Source: Mangrovimonas futianensis (GTDB lineage: Bacteria; Bacteroidota; Bacteroidia; Flavobacteriales; Flavobacteriaceae). Taken from it: DNA of 64,000 bases. Below the pieces are notes generated by a model. It ran no database searches and had not been told where the DNA came from. It saw nothing but the letters and a program-made list of their open reading frames with translations. Position 1 is the stretch's first letter, and each line of letters starts with the position of its first letter. Positions 1-7,853 of this stretch are shown piece by piece. The stretch covers positions 186,001 to 250,000 of the forward strand of contig NZ_JAJJNF010000005.1 of assembly GCF_021245805.1 (NCBI RefSeq). The letters are read 5' to 3'. The position numbers and the translations under genes are program-made.

Positions 1-1
1 T

Positions 2-157
2 ATCTATAGAATTCTGTATCAAAAAAATTATAACAATACTCAGGCTTTTGATATTATTGAAGCTGAAATGGAGGCAACTCCAGAGCGTGATGAAATCTTA
101 CAATTCATAAAGAATTCTCATCGCGGAATCATGAAAGGATACGTAAAATCAAGTTAA
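2..157 (+). CDS. lpxA: LpxA, acyl-ACP--UDP-GlcNAc O-acyltransferase (C-terminal fragment)
   Basis: Only the last 51 codons lie in the window; the reading frame is open from base 2 and ends with TAA at 155-157. The encoded tail contains EAEMEATPERDEILQFIKNS and ends in GIMKGYVKSS, which is the alpha-helical C-terminal tail typical of Bacteroidota LpxA. LpxA does the first step of lipid A synthesis in the cytoplasm. The efp and lpxD-like genes follow within a few bases on the same strand, which supports the call. The catalytic hexapeptide-repeat part is outside the window, so the identification rests on the tail and the context. Confidence 0.75.
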   Translation: MYRILYQKNYNNTQAFDIIEAEMEATPERDEILQFIKNSHRGIMKGYVKSS

Positions 158-163
158 AATTAT

Positions 164-730
164 ATGGCAAGTACATCAGATATTAGAAACGGACTATGCA
201 TTCGTTTTAATCATGACATTTATAAAATTGTAGAATTTTTACATGTAAAACCAGGTAAAGGTCCAGCCTTTGTTAGGACTAAACTGAAAAGTGTTACTAC
301 TGGAAAAGTGATAGATAACACCTTTTCCGCAGGACATAAAATTGAAGATGTAAGAGTAGAAACACATAAGTTTCAGTTTTTGTATAATGATGGTGAGTTC
401 TATCACTTTATGAATACTGAAGATTATACACAAATTAGATTGTTGGAAGCAGCTTTAGATCGTGCTGATTTAATGAAGGAAGGTGAAGTTGTAACTGTTC
501 TTATCAACACAGAAGATAATTTGCCTCTATCAGTAGAGATGCCAGCAAGTGTTATTTTGGAGGTTACTCAAACTGAACCAGGAGTTAAGGGAAATACAGC
601 TACCAATGCAACTAAACCAGCTACCGTTGAAACAGGAGCTGAAGTGATGGTACCTTTATTCATAAACGAAGGGGATAAAATCAAAATTGAAACTGAAAAA
701 GGGACGTATAAAGAACGAATCAAGGAATAA
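164..730 (+). CDS. efp: Elongation factor P
   Basis: This 188-residue protein has the usual EF-P length and three-domain layout: an N-terminal KOW-like domain and two OB-type domains. The tip loop reads KPGKGPAF, with the tip lysine at residue 32. The middle carries FLYNDGEFYHFMNTEDYTQI, and the C-terminus ends in GDKIKIETEKGTYKERIKE, both EF-P hallmarks. EF-P binds the ribosome E site and relieves stalling at proline runs. The gene starts 6 bases after the lpxA stop and is followed with no gap by the lpxD-like gene, so it sits in a lipid A operon. Nothing in the window shows whether the tip lysine is modified. Confidence 0.97.
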   Translation: MASTSDIRNGLCIRFNHDIYKIVEFLHVKPGKGPAFVRTKLKSVTTGKVIDNTFSAGHKIEDVRVETHKFQFLYNDGEFYHFMNTEDYTQIRLLEAALDRADLMKEGEVVTVLINTEDNLPLSVEMPASVILEVTQTEPGVKGNTATNATKPATVETGAEVMVPLFINEGDKIKIETEKGTYKERIKE

Positions 731-1666
731 TTGAAATTTCCTAAAACATATCAGTTAAAAGAAATCGCATCTTTAATTGGGTGTGATTTTATTGGAGATG
801 AGTCATTTCCTGTATTAGGAATGAACGAAATTCATGTGGTTGAACCAGGGGATATCGTTTTTGTAGACCATCCAAAATACTATGATAAAGCTTTACAATC
901 GGCGGCAACTATCGTTTTAATTAATAAAGAGGTAGCTTGCCCGGTAGGTAAAGCTTTATTGATTAGTGATGATCCTTTTCGGGATTTTAATAAATTAACC
1001 AATCATTTCAAACCGTTTGTTCCTTCTTCCAGTTCCATTTCAGAAACTGCCAAAATTGGAAACAAAACGGTCATTCAGCCTAACTGTTTTATTGGAAACA
1101 ATGTAACTATCGGTGATAATTGTATTATTCATCCCAATGTAGTCATCTATGATGACACTGTAATTGGAGATAATGTGATAATTCACGCTGGAACTATTTT
1201 AGGAGCTAGTGCTTTTTACTACAAAAATAGACCAGAGGGATTTGATCAATTGCTATCTGGAGGGCGTGTGATTATTGAGGATGATGTTCATATTGGTGCT
1301 TGCTGTACTATTGACAGAGGTGTGACAGGAGATACAACCATAGGCAAAGGTTCTAAGCTGGATAATCAAATTCAAATTGGTCATGATACCGTTTTAGGTA
1401 AAAAATGTCTTTTAGCGTCCCAAGTAGGAATTGCGGGTTGTGTAGTGATTGAAGATGAAGTCACCATTTGGGGGCAGGTAGGAAGTACCAGTGGTATTAC
1501 CATTGGAGAAAAAGCGGTCATCTTAGCGCAGTCAGGGGTTAGTAAATCTTTGGAAGGTCATAAAACCTATTTTGGGTATCCTGCTGAAGAAGCCAGACTG
1601 AAGCTTAAAGAAATGGCCTATGTCAAGGAAATTCCTAATATCATCAATAAACTAAAGAATCAATAG
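731..1666 (+). CDS. LpxD-like UDP-3-O-acylglucosamine N-acyltransferase
   Basis: The protein of 311 residues has an N-terminal LpxD-type uridine-binding region (about 1-100), then a left-handed beta-helix of hexapeptide repeats (about 100-270) such as IGNNVTIGDNCIIHPNVVI. The segment QIQIGHD carries the His expected for the LpxD catalytic base, and ASQVGIAGCVVI follows as in LpxD. The expected role is the N-acylation step of lipid A synthesis. The start is a TTG placed directly after the efp TAA; no upstream ATG is in frame. Flavobacteria often carry two lpxD-like genes, and this efp-linked copy may be the secondary one, so I leave the symbol blank. Confidence 0.85.
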   Translation: MKFPKTYQLKEIASLIGCDFIGDESFPVLGMNEIHVVEPGDIVFVDHPKYYDKALQSAATIVLINKEVACPVGKALLISDDPFRDFNKLTNHFKPFVPSSSSISETAKIGNKTVIQPNCFIGNNVTIGDNCIIHPNVVIYDDTVIGDNVIIHAGTILGASAFYYKNRPEGFDQLLSGGRVIIEDDVHIGACCTIDRGVTGDTTIGKGSKLDNQIQIGHDTVLGKKCLLASQVGIAGCVVIEDEVTIWGQVGSTSGITIGEKAVILAQSGVSKSLEGHKTYFGYPAEEARLKLKEMAYVKEIPNIINKLKNQ

Positions 1667-1667
1667 A

Positions 1668-2075
1668 ATGAGTTCAAAGGAATTTGTCAAGAATTATTAT
1701 AAAACTGATTTTATATACATTCTGGCACATTTCAATGACTTTTTTCATCCAGATTGCTTACTTCATTGGAATAGTAGCAAAGGATTCCATTCATTAGATC
1801 ATCAAGGTATTTTTGATTTTATAAAGCGTTTGAATGCTGCTTTTCCAGAATTGAGAACAGAAATCAGTCACGTTTTGCAAGAAGATAATTATGTGACTAC
1901 CCGTTATACTGTTTACGTGACAACGGTTGAGAATGATGATGAAGAGACTGCTTTGGCGCATTATATTAGTATTTGGGAACTAAAAGATGGAAAGTTGTTC
2001 AAAGGTTTCGAGATTAGTCAGTTGGCAGATGATGATGCTTTGGCGGCTAATTCCTTTTCCCAAATAAAAGTGTAA
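1668..2075 (+). CDS. SnoaL-like / NTF2-fold protein
   Basis: This 135-residue protein has the cone-shaped SnoaL/NTF2-fold pattern. It has an N-terminal helix, the motif FHPDCLLHWNSSKGFHSLD, and a run of beta strands ending in YISIWELKDGKLFKGFEISQ. It begins one base after the lpxD-like gene, so it is probably co-transcribed with lpxA-efp-lpxD. Members of this fold include isomerases, hydrolases and binding proteins, and no catalytic residues can be assigned here. The function is unknown. Confidence 0.8.
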   Translation: MSSKEFVKNYYKTDFIYILAHFNDFFHPDCLLHWNSSKGFHSLDHQGIFDFIKRLNAAFPELRTEISHVLQEDNYVTTRYTVYVTTVENDDEETALAHYISIWELKDGKLFKGFEISQLADDDALAANSFSQIKV

Positions 2076-2104
2076 AAAACCTTTAATTTAATTAAGTATT
2101 AATT

Positions 2105-2112
2105 TAAATTTG
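2105..2112 (+). promoter_or_regulatory. Candidate -7 box upstream of sucD
   Basis: TAAATTTG matches the Bacteroidota -7 consensus TAnnTTTG and lies 31 bases before the sucD start. I see no clear TTG -33 element at the usual distance, so the assignment rests on the -7 box and its position. Confidence 0.4.
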
Positions 2113-2142
2113 TTTTCGAAAAAAAATATAAATCTATCATAA

Positions 2143-3015
2143 ATGAGCGTTTTAGTTAATAAAGATTCAAAAATAATAGTTCAAGGATTTACTGGTAGTG
2201 AAGGTACCTTTCACGCTGGTCAAATGATTGATTACGGTACCAACGTAGTTGGTGGAGTTACTCCAGGAAAAGGCGGACAATCACATTTGGATAAGCCTGT
2301 TTTCAATACCGTTAAGGAAGCTGTTGATCAAGTTGGAGCAGATACAACTATTATCTTTGTTCCGCCAGCATTTGCTGCTGATGCTATTATGGAAGCTGCC
2401 GATGCAGGAATCAAAGTAATCATTACAATTACAGAAGGTATTCCAGTAGCTGATATGATTAAAGCTGCTGATTACATAAAAGATAAGGATTGTCGTTTAA
2501 TTGGTCCTAACTGTCCAGGAGTTATTACTCCAGAAGAGGCAAAAGTGGGTATTATGCCAGGATTTGTTTTTAAAAAAGGAAAAGTAGGGATTGTTTCTAA
2601 ATCAGGAACCCTAACGTATGAAGCGGCAGACCAAGTAGTAAAACAAGGTTTAGGTATTACTACTGCAATTGGTATTGGAGGAGATCCAATTATTGGAACT
2701 ACTACCAAAGAAGCGGTAGAATTATTGGTCAATGATCCTGAAACAGAAGCCGTGGTTATGATTGGTGAGATTGGTGGTCAATTGGAAGCTGATGCGGCCA
2801 AGTGGTATAAAGAAAGTGGAAGCAAAAAGCCTATTGTTGGTTTTATAGCTGGTGAAACTGCTCCTGCAGGTAGAACTATGGGACATGCTGGTGCCATAGT
2901 TGGTGGAAGTGATGACACAGCTCAAGCAAAAAAGAAAATTATGAGAGAATGTGGAATTCACGTAGTGGATTCTCCTGCTGAAATCGGTAAAAAAGTGGCC
3001 GAAGTAGTCGGGTAA
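2143..3015 (+). CDS. sucD: Succinyl-CoA ligase subunit alpha
   Basis: The 290-residue protein matches SucD in length and motifs. It has the CoA-binding Rossmann domain with GFTGSEGTFHAGQM near the N-terminus and GGVTPGKGG. It also has the ligase segment GPNCPGVITPEEAKVGIMPG and the loop GRTMGHAGAIVGG with the histidine that is phosphorylated in this family. The enzyme acts in the TCA cycle, making ATP or GTP from succinyl-CoA. The beta subunit gene is not adjacent. The gene has its own terminator at 3035-3064, so it is probably a single-gene unit. Confidence 0.97.
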   Translation: MSVLVNKDSKIIVQGFTGSEGTFHAGQMIDYGTNVVGGVTPGKGGQSHLDKPVFNTVKEAVDQVGADTTIIFVPPAFAADAIMEAADAGIKVIITITEGIPVADMIKAADYIKDKDCRLIGPNCPGVITPEEAKVGIMPGFVFKKGKVGIVSKSGTLTYEAADQVVKQGLGITTAIGIGGDPIIGTTTKEAVELLVNDPETEAVVMIGEIGGQLEADAAKWYKESGSKKPIVGFIAGETAPAGRTMGHAGAIVGGSDDTAQAKKKIMRECGIHVVDSPAEIGKKVAEVVG

Positions 3016-3034
3016 TTATTCTTAAATAGTATTT

Positions 3035-3064
3035 AAAACCTCACAATATTGTGAGGTTTTTTTT
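3035..3064 (+). terminator. Rho-independent terminator after sucD
   Basis: A perfect inverted repeat with 13-base arms (AAAACCTCACAAT and its complement) runs from 3035 to 3060 and is followed by T residues to 3064. It sits 20 bases after the sucD stop. Confidence 0.85.
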
Positions 3065-3085
3065 ATTTCGTCAATTTGTTATTAG

Positions 3086-3093
3086 TATATTTG
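3086..3093 (+). promoter_or_regulatory. Candidate -7 box upstream of fabG
   Basis: TATATTTG matches TAnnTTTG and lies 26 bases before the fabG start, just after the sucD terminator. No good -33 element is seen at the standard spacing. Confidence 0.45.
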
Positions 3094-3118
3094 AATATCA
3101 ACTATTTTTTAAAATCAA

Positions 3119-3865
3119 ATGAAATTATTAGAAGGAAAAACAGCAATAATCACTGGTGGGAGTAGAGGAATTGGTAAAGGAATTGCAGAAACCTTTGCTC
3201 AACATGGAGCCAATGTAGCATTTACTTTTAGTTCTTCTGTAGAAGCTGCTCAACAATTGGAAAAAGACTTAGGAACTTTCGGAGTAAAAGTTAAGGGATA
3301 TCAGAGTAATGCCGCCGATTTTAATGAGGCTCAAAAATTGGTAGATGATGTCGTTGCTGAATTTGGTTCAGTGGATATTTTAGTTAATAATGCTGGAATT
3401 ACCAAAGATAATTTGTTAATGCGGATTAGTGAGGAAGATTTTGATAAGGTAATCGAAGTTAATTTGAAGTCAGTCTTTAATATGACGAAGGCAGTTCAAA
3501 GAACCATGCTTAAACAAAGAAAAGGTTCTATTATCAATATGAGTTCTGTAGTTGGAGTAAAAGGGAATGCAGGACAAACCAATTATGCTGCTTCCAAAGC
3601 AGGGATCATTGGTTTTTCAAAATCAGTGGCGTTAGAATTAGGAAGTAGAAATATTAGAAGTAATGTTATTGCACCAGGATTTATCGAGACTGAAATGACT
3701 GGTAAATTAGATGAGAAAACAGTTCAAGGTTGGAGGGATTCTATTCCATTAAAACGTGGCGGAACTCCTGAAGATGTTGCAAATGCTTGTGTGTTCTTAG
3801 CCAGTGACTTAAGTGCGTATGTAACAGGGCAAACCATTAATGTTGATGGTGGAATGCTAACATAA
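3119..3865 (+). CDS. fabG: 3-oxoacyl-ACP reductase
   Basis: This 248-residue short-chain dehydrogenase has the NADPH-binding motif GGSRGIGKGIA at about residues 12-22, the NNAG motif, and the catalytic Ser-Tyr-Lys set in NMSSVVGVKG and NYAASKAG. The C-terminus GQTINVDGGM is typical of FabG. It reduces 3-oxoacyl-ACP in type II fatty acid synthesis in the cytoplasm. It has the family's normal length and a candidate promoter just upstream. The VWA-like gene begins 3 bases after its stop, so the two may be co-transcribed. Confidence 0.95.
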   Translation: MKLLEGKTAIITGGSRGIGKGIAETFAQHGANVAFTFSSSVEAAQQLEKDLGTFGVKVKGYQSNAADFNEAQKLVDDVVAEFGSVDILVNNAGITKDNLLMRISEEDFDKVIEVNLKSVFNMTKAVQRTMLKQRKGSIINMSSVVGVKGNAGQTNYAASKAGIIGFSKSVALELGSRNIRSNVIAPGFIETEMTGKLDEKTVQGWRDSIPLKRGGTPEDVANACVFLASDLSAYVTGQTINVDGGMLT

Positions 3866-3868
3866 TTT

Positions 3869-5902
3869 ATGTCTTTAGAAACCATATTTTATATCATATT
3901 ATCAGGAATCATAGCGCTTTTATTAGCGCTTTTTCAGTATAAATACCAAAGAAAGAACCAAGGCGCCATAAATTGGATCTTGATAGGAATCCGATTCCTA
4001 TCCGTTTTTTTGCTGTGCTTGTTATTGGTTAATCCAAGGTTTGAAAAGGTGGTTTCTTATGAAGAAAAACCGACTTTGGTTGTTGCTGTAGATAATTCTA
4101 ATTCTGTCGCTTATCTTGAACATGATAACCAAGTTAAGAGATTGATTGAAAGGATAGATAACAATGATGAATTAAAGGAAAGGTTTCATGTTGATTGGTA
4201 TGCGTTTAGTGAAGATTTAACGGAACTTGATACTCTTGATTTTAAAGGAAAACAAACGAATTTAGATCGGGTATTTTCAGATTTAACTCAGATTTACAGA
4301 CAAGAAAATGCGCCAACGATATTAGTCACTGATGGAAATCAAACCTATGGTGGCGATTATTCTTTTACTTCTGAAAAATATGGACAATCAGTTTATCCGA
4401 TAATTCTTGGAGATTCCACAGTGTATAGTGATTTGAAAATTCAAAAATTGAATGTCAATAAGTATGCATTTCTGAAGAATAGATTCCCATTAGAGGCCAT
4501 ACTGGTTTATAATGGCGAAGAAACTGTTAGTTCAACGTTTAAAGTAACTGTAGGAAATACAACGGTTTTCTCAAAAAATGTCACTTTTTCTCCTGATGAT
4601 AATTCTGAAGTATTAAATTTTTATTTATCGGCTAATCAAGTTGGAGTGTTTACCTATCATGCTGAAATCATTCCTTTGGAGAATGAAAAGAATACGGTAA
4701 ATAACACTAAAAATTTTGCAGTTGAAGTCATTGACCAAAAGACCAATGTGGCTTTGGTTAGTGCTATTAGGCATCCCGATCTAGGTGCTTTAAAAAAGGC
4801 CATTGAGAGCAACGAACAACGGGAAGCTACAATTTTAACACCAGAAGCTTATTTAGAGAATATTGATAATTATCAATTAGTAATTGCTTATCAACCTAAT
4901 ACCACCTTTAAAAAGGTATTTGATTCATTCAATGATTTTTCTAGAAATGTATTTTATATCACAGGCACTCATACCGATTGGAACTTTTTGAATTCTTTGG
5001 ATCTTGGTTTTAAGCAAACGGTTACCAATCAAAAAGAGGATTATCTAGCTTACTTGAATCTAGGTTATTCTAATTTTTTGATAGAAGATATTGATTTTGA
5101 ATCTTTTCCACCTTTGCAATCAACGTTTGGGGAGGTAGATTATCAAATAGCAGCAAATCCTTTGTTATTTCAAAGAATAGGAAGTGTTTCAACAGAAACA
5201 CCTTTGCTGTCCACATTTGAAAGAAATCAAAATCGGTATGCCTTATTATTGGGAGATGGAATCTGGAAATGGAGAGCCCAAACGTATCTGAATTCCAAAT
5301 CGTTTTCAGAGTTTGATACATTTTTAGGTAAGTTGATTCAGTATTTGGCTTCAACCAAAAAGCAGAGTAGATTAACAGTTGATTACGAATCTTTTTATGA
5401 GGGTAATAATAACATTTCTTTAAAGGCCCAATACTTCAATAAGAACTATGAATTTGATCAAAGGGAGCCATTAGAAGTTGTTATAAAGGATAAAAATAGT
5501 GAACAGGTAACAACCTATCCATTGGTATTGAAAAATAACTTTTTTGAAGTTGATTTAAGCAATTTGCCACCATCCAATTATAGTTTTACTGTCAAGGCAG
5601 TGGATGAAAATATTTCCACCTCCGGAAGCTTTAAAATTTTAGATTACAATGTGGAACAACAATTCTTGAATGCCGAAATTACCAAGTTAAATCAAGTGGC
5701 TTCCCAAAGTCAAGGTAAAAGCTTTTTTATTGATGATTATGATCAGATCATTAATGATTTATTAGAAGATAATCGCTACAAACCTCTCTTGAAAAACAAT
5801 AGAATTGTTGTACCTTTAATAGACTGGAAATACCTTTTGGCATTGGTAGTGTTACTACTTGGTGCTGAGTGGTTTATCAGAAAATATAACGGACTAATTT
5901 AA
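3869..5902 (+). CDS. VWA-like membrane protein of unknown function
   Basis: The protein has 677 residues. A hydrophobic helix at about 5-25 and another at about 35-55 open the protein, and a final helix lies near the C-terminus in YLLALVVLLLGAEWFI. Between them is a von Willebrand A-like domain: VVAVDNSNSV fits the DxSxS metal site and ILVTDGNQTYGG fits a later strand. The rest is mostly beta-rich and probably periplasmic. The architecture resembles large BatA-like membrane proteins of Bacteroidota. It lies 3 bases after fabG and 10 bases before the SPFH gene. The partner and ligand are unknown. Confidence 0.8.
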   Translation: MSLETIFYIILSGIIALLLALFQYKYQRKNQGAINWILIGIRFLSVFLLCLLLVNPRFEKVVSYEEKPTLVVAVDNSNSVAYLEHDNQVKRLIERIDNNDELKERFHVDWYAFSEDLTELDTLDFKGKQTNLDRVFSDLTQIYRQENAPTILVTDGNQTYGGDYSFTSEKYGQSVYPIILGDSTVYSDLKIQKLNVNKYAFLKNRFPLEAILVYNGEETVSSTFKVTVGNTTVFSKNVTFSPDDNSEVLNFYLSANQVGVFTYHAEIIPLENEKNTVNNTKNFAVEVIDQKTNVALVSAIRHPDLGALKKAIESNEQREATILTPEAYLENIDNYQLVIAYQPNTTFKKVFDSFNDFSRNVFYITGTHTDWNFLNSLDLGFKQTVTNQKEDYLAYLNLGYSNFLIEDIDFESFPPLQSTFGEVDYQIAANPLLFQRIGSVSTETPLLSTFERNQNRYALLLGDGIWKWRAQTYLNSKSFSEFDTFLGKLIQYLASTKKQSRLTVDYESFYEGNNNISLKAQYFNKNYEFDQREPLEVVIKDKNSEQVTTYPLVLKNNFFEVDLSNLPPSNYSFTVKAVDENISTSGSFKILDYNVEQQFLNAEITKLNQVASQSQGKSFFIDDYDQIINDLLEDNRYKPLLKNNRIVVPLIDWKYLLALVVLLLGAEWFIRKYNGLI

Positions 5903-5912
5903 ATTTTTTATC

Positions 5913-6728
5913 ATGGAGAGATTACCAAAAGTGGCAGTTCCTGCCATTGCAGCACTTATTTTTTTAATTATTATTCTAGCAAAATCTACGGTCACTATAG
6001 ATGCTGGTCATGCTGCTGTATTATATGAAACCTTAGGAGATGGAGTAGATTCGGATAAAGCTCCGCTTGGACCGGGCTTTCATATAATTGCTCCATGGAA
6101 TAGAGTTATCGACTATGAAACTCGCCAACAGGAAATTCCAGAAAAAATGTCGGTTTTGTCATCTAACGGATTAGATATAAAGTTAGACGCCTCTGTATTA
6201 TATGAGCCAGATGTAAAGAATTTAGGAAAATTACATAATGAGAAAGGTGAAAACTATTTAAGCAGAGTTTTGCAGCCAGCCATTAGAAGTGCAGCGAGAA
6301 GCGTGGTGGGACGTTATACTCCTGAGCAATTATATTCTACTAAGCGAGACGCCATTCAAGAAGAAATTTTTGAGGAAACAAAAAAAATAGTAGAAAGGCA
6401 ATATATTCAATTAAACAATGTGTTAATTAGAGATGTAACTTTGCCACCTACCATTAAAGACGCAATAGAGCGCAAACTTAGACAAGAACAAGAATCTCTA
6501 GAATACGAATTTAGATTAGTTACTGCTGAAAAAGAAGCTGAAAGACAGATTATTGAGGCTCAAGGAAAGGCAGATGCTAACCGTATCTTAAGTGCTTCTT
6601 TAACAGATAAAATACTTCAAGATAAAGGTATTGAAGCCACAGTAAAACTATCGGAATCTAATAATAGCAAAGTAGTTGTTATAGGATCTGGAGATTCAGG
6701 GATGCCAATAATTTTAGGGGATCAATAA
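5913..6728 (+). CDS. Prohibitin-like SPFH/Band 7 protein
   Basis: The 271-residue protein has one N-terminal membrane helix (about 8-27) and then an SPFH/Band 7 domain with GHAAVLYETLGDGV, PLGPGFHIIAPWNRVI and RQQEIPEKMSVLSSNGL. Next comes a charged helical stretch, EERKLRQEQE-like in character (residues about 185-225). Such proteins form large membrane scaffolds and affect protease and lipid domain organisation. It is the last gene before the his control region and its stop is at 6726-6728. I see no clear terminator directly after it. Confidence 0.92.
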   Translation: MERLPKVAVPAIAALIFLIIILAKSTVTIDAGHAAVLYETLGDGVDSDKAPLGPGFHIIAPWNRVIDYETRQQEIPEKMSVLSSNGLDIKLDASVLYEPDVKNLGKLHNEKGENYLSRVLQPAIRSAARSVVGRYTPEQLYSTKRDAIQEEIFEETKKIVERQYIQLNNVLIRDVTLPPTIKDAIERKLRQEQESLEYEFRLVTAEKEAERQIIEAQGKADANRILSASLTDKILQDKGIEATVKLSESNNSKVVVIGSGDSGMPIILGDQ

Positions 6729-6773
6729 AAAAGGTACTATCAGATTTAAAACTTAATAAAAATTTATAATTGT

Positions 6774-6791
6774 TATCCAAACATTTGGATA
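6774..6791. promoter_or_regulatory. 18-bp perfect palindrome in the his promoter region
   Basis: TATCCAAA, a CA centre, and TTTGGATA form a perfect inverted repeat with 8-base arms. Its right arm contains the TTTG that serves as the candidate -33 element of the his promoter. The position suits a repressor operator, but no partner protein is known from the window. Confidence 0.35.
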
Positions 6792-6816
6792 TATGGATTT
6801 TTATTTTGAAAATTTG
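6784..6816 (+). promoter_or_regulatory. Candidate his operon promoter
   Basis: A TTTG at 6784-6787 and AAAATTTG at 6809-6816 are separated by 21 bases. That fits the flavobacterial -33/-7 arrangement (17-23 bases), with one mismatch from TAnnTTTG. Transcription would start near 6823, about 10 bases before the leader peptide ATG. Confidence 0.45.
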
Positions 6817-6833
6817 CATATACAAAACGAAAC

Positions 6834-6890
6834 ATGAATTTTATTCAATTACATCATCATCATTTTCATACTTGCACTCAGGCGAGCTGA
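6834..6890 (+). CDS. hisL: His operon leader peptide
   Basis: An 18-codon reading frame encodes MNFIQLHHHHFHTCTQAS and stops with TGA. Four consecutive His codons (6852-6863) and a fifth at 6867-6869 are far more than chance would give in a peptide this short. It lies directly upstream of an intrinsic terminator and of hisG, which is the classical arrangement of a translating-ribosome attenuator. It is too short for ordinary gene calling. Its role is to sense charged His-tRNA by ribosome stalling; the peptide itself probably has no other function. Confidence 0.88.
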   Translation: MNFIQLHHHHFHTCTQAS

Positions 6891-6918
6891 AAATGTATTG
6901 AATAAAATCAAGATATTT

Positions 6919-6952
6919 AAAACCCGTTTGAGTAAATCAAACGGGTTTTTTT
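6919..6952 (+). terminator. Intrinsic terminator of the his attenuator
   Basis: AACCCGTTTGA at 6921-6931 pairs perfectly with 6937-6947 around a GTAAA loop, extended by A-T pairs to 6919, and is followed by T residues through 6952. It lies between the leader peptide and hisG with no complete gene between, so it must act as a premature terminator. Confidence 0.85.
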
Positions 6953-6995
6953 ATTTCTAAATCCTTCGGTTTACTCAACTTAAAAAAATTAAGTA

Positions 6996-7853
6996 ATGAA
7001 GAAACTAAAAATCGCTGTTCAAAAATCTGGAAGACTCAATGAGGATTCCATGAAAATTCTGAGAGATGTTGGAATTTCAATAGATAACGGTAAAGATCAG
7101 TTAAAGGCCTCTGCAGCCAATTTCCCTCTCGAAGTATTTTATTTACGAAATGGAGACATTCCCCAATATCTAAATGATGGTGTAGTGGATGCCGCTATAA
7201 TAGGAGAAAATGTTCTTTTTGAGAAGGGAAGAGATATAAAGACTGTTGAAAAATTAGGGTTTTCAAAATGTAAAGTATCTGTGGCCATTCCAAAATCAAA
7301 AAGTTATAACACGCTCTCTGATTTAAACGGAAAACGAATTGCTACTTCTTATCCAAATACGGTTAAGGAATTTTTGAAAGAGAATGAGGTAAATGCAGAA
7401 TTACATATCATTAATGGTTCTGTAGAAATTGCCCCTAATATAGGTTTAGCTGACGCTATTGTTGATATTGTTTCCAGTGGCAGTACCTTGTTTAAAAACA
7501 ACTTAAAGGAGGTAGAAGTACTTTTAAAATCGGAAGCGGTATTGGCTGTTTCTCCAAAGATTGGCGAGGTAGAACAAACTATTTTACAGCGTTTGCAATT
7601 TCGTATCCAATCTGTTTTAAAAGGTAGGCAGAATAAATATGTTCTCTTGAATGCGCCTAATGATAAGATAGATGATATTATTAGAATTTTACCTGGAATG
7701 AATAGTCCTACCATTATGCCATTAGCTAAGGAAGGTTGGAGCTCTTTACACTCCGTTATCAATAAAAATGAATTTTGGGAAGTAATAGATGAGCTTAAAC
7801 TCAATGGTGCCGAAGGAATTTTAGTATGTCCAATAGAAAATATGGTATTGTAA
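6996..7853 (+). CDS. hisG: ATP phosphoribosyltransferase (long form)
   Basis: This is the first enzyme of histidine synthesis; it joins ATP and PRPP. The protein has 285 residues. It starts with KLKIAVQKSGRLNEDSM, includes the substrate-binding stretch FYLRNGDIPQYLNDGVVDAAI, and has the PRPP loop region DIVSSGSTL. The C-terminal ACT-like domain (about 215-285, with NKYVLLNAP and GMNSPTIMPLAKEGW) marks the long, self-regulated form that needs no HisZ. It is preceded by the leader attenuator and its stop abuts the hisD ATG. Confidence 0.97.
   Translation: MKKLKIAVQKSGRLNEDSMKILRDVGISIDNGKDQLKASAANFPLEVFYLRNGDIPQYLNDGVVDAAIIGENVLFEKGRDIKTVEKLGFSKCKVSVAIPKSKSYNTLSDLNGKRIATSYPNTVKEFLKENEVNAELHIINGSVEIAPNIGLADAIVDIVSSGSTLFKNNLKEVEVLLKSEAVLAVSPKIGEVEQTILQRLQFRIQSVLKGRQNKYVLLNAPNDKIDDIIRILPGMNSPTIMPLAKEGWSSLHSVINKNEFWEVIDELKLNGAEGILVCPIENMVL

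Larger units (their letters stand above)
6834..6952 (+). promoter_or_regulatory. Histidine attenuator with competing RNA structures
   Basis: Several RNA pairings can be drawn. A 12-bp outer stem joins 6838-6849 to 6897-6908. A hairpin pairs 6861-6868 with 6888-6895 and 6871-6875 with 6882-6886. A 9-bp pairing of 6876-6884 (ACTCAGGCG) with 6925-6933 (CGTTTGAGT, two G-U pairs) is exclusive with the terminator stem. A ribosome stalled on the His codons would break the leader hairpin and free 6876-6884 to act as antiterminator. A ribosome that reaches the stop codon would cover it and let the terminator form. The structures are read by eye, not folded by software. Confidence 0.75.

Noticed and set aside
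239..433. Minus-strand open frames lying inside efp, sucD, the his genes and other well-supported genes
   Set aside because: They are shadows in the wrong frame with poor composition (Ser, Phe and Ile rich), no motifs, and no room for control signals. The opposite strand is clearly the coding one.
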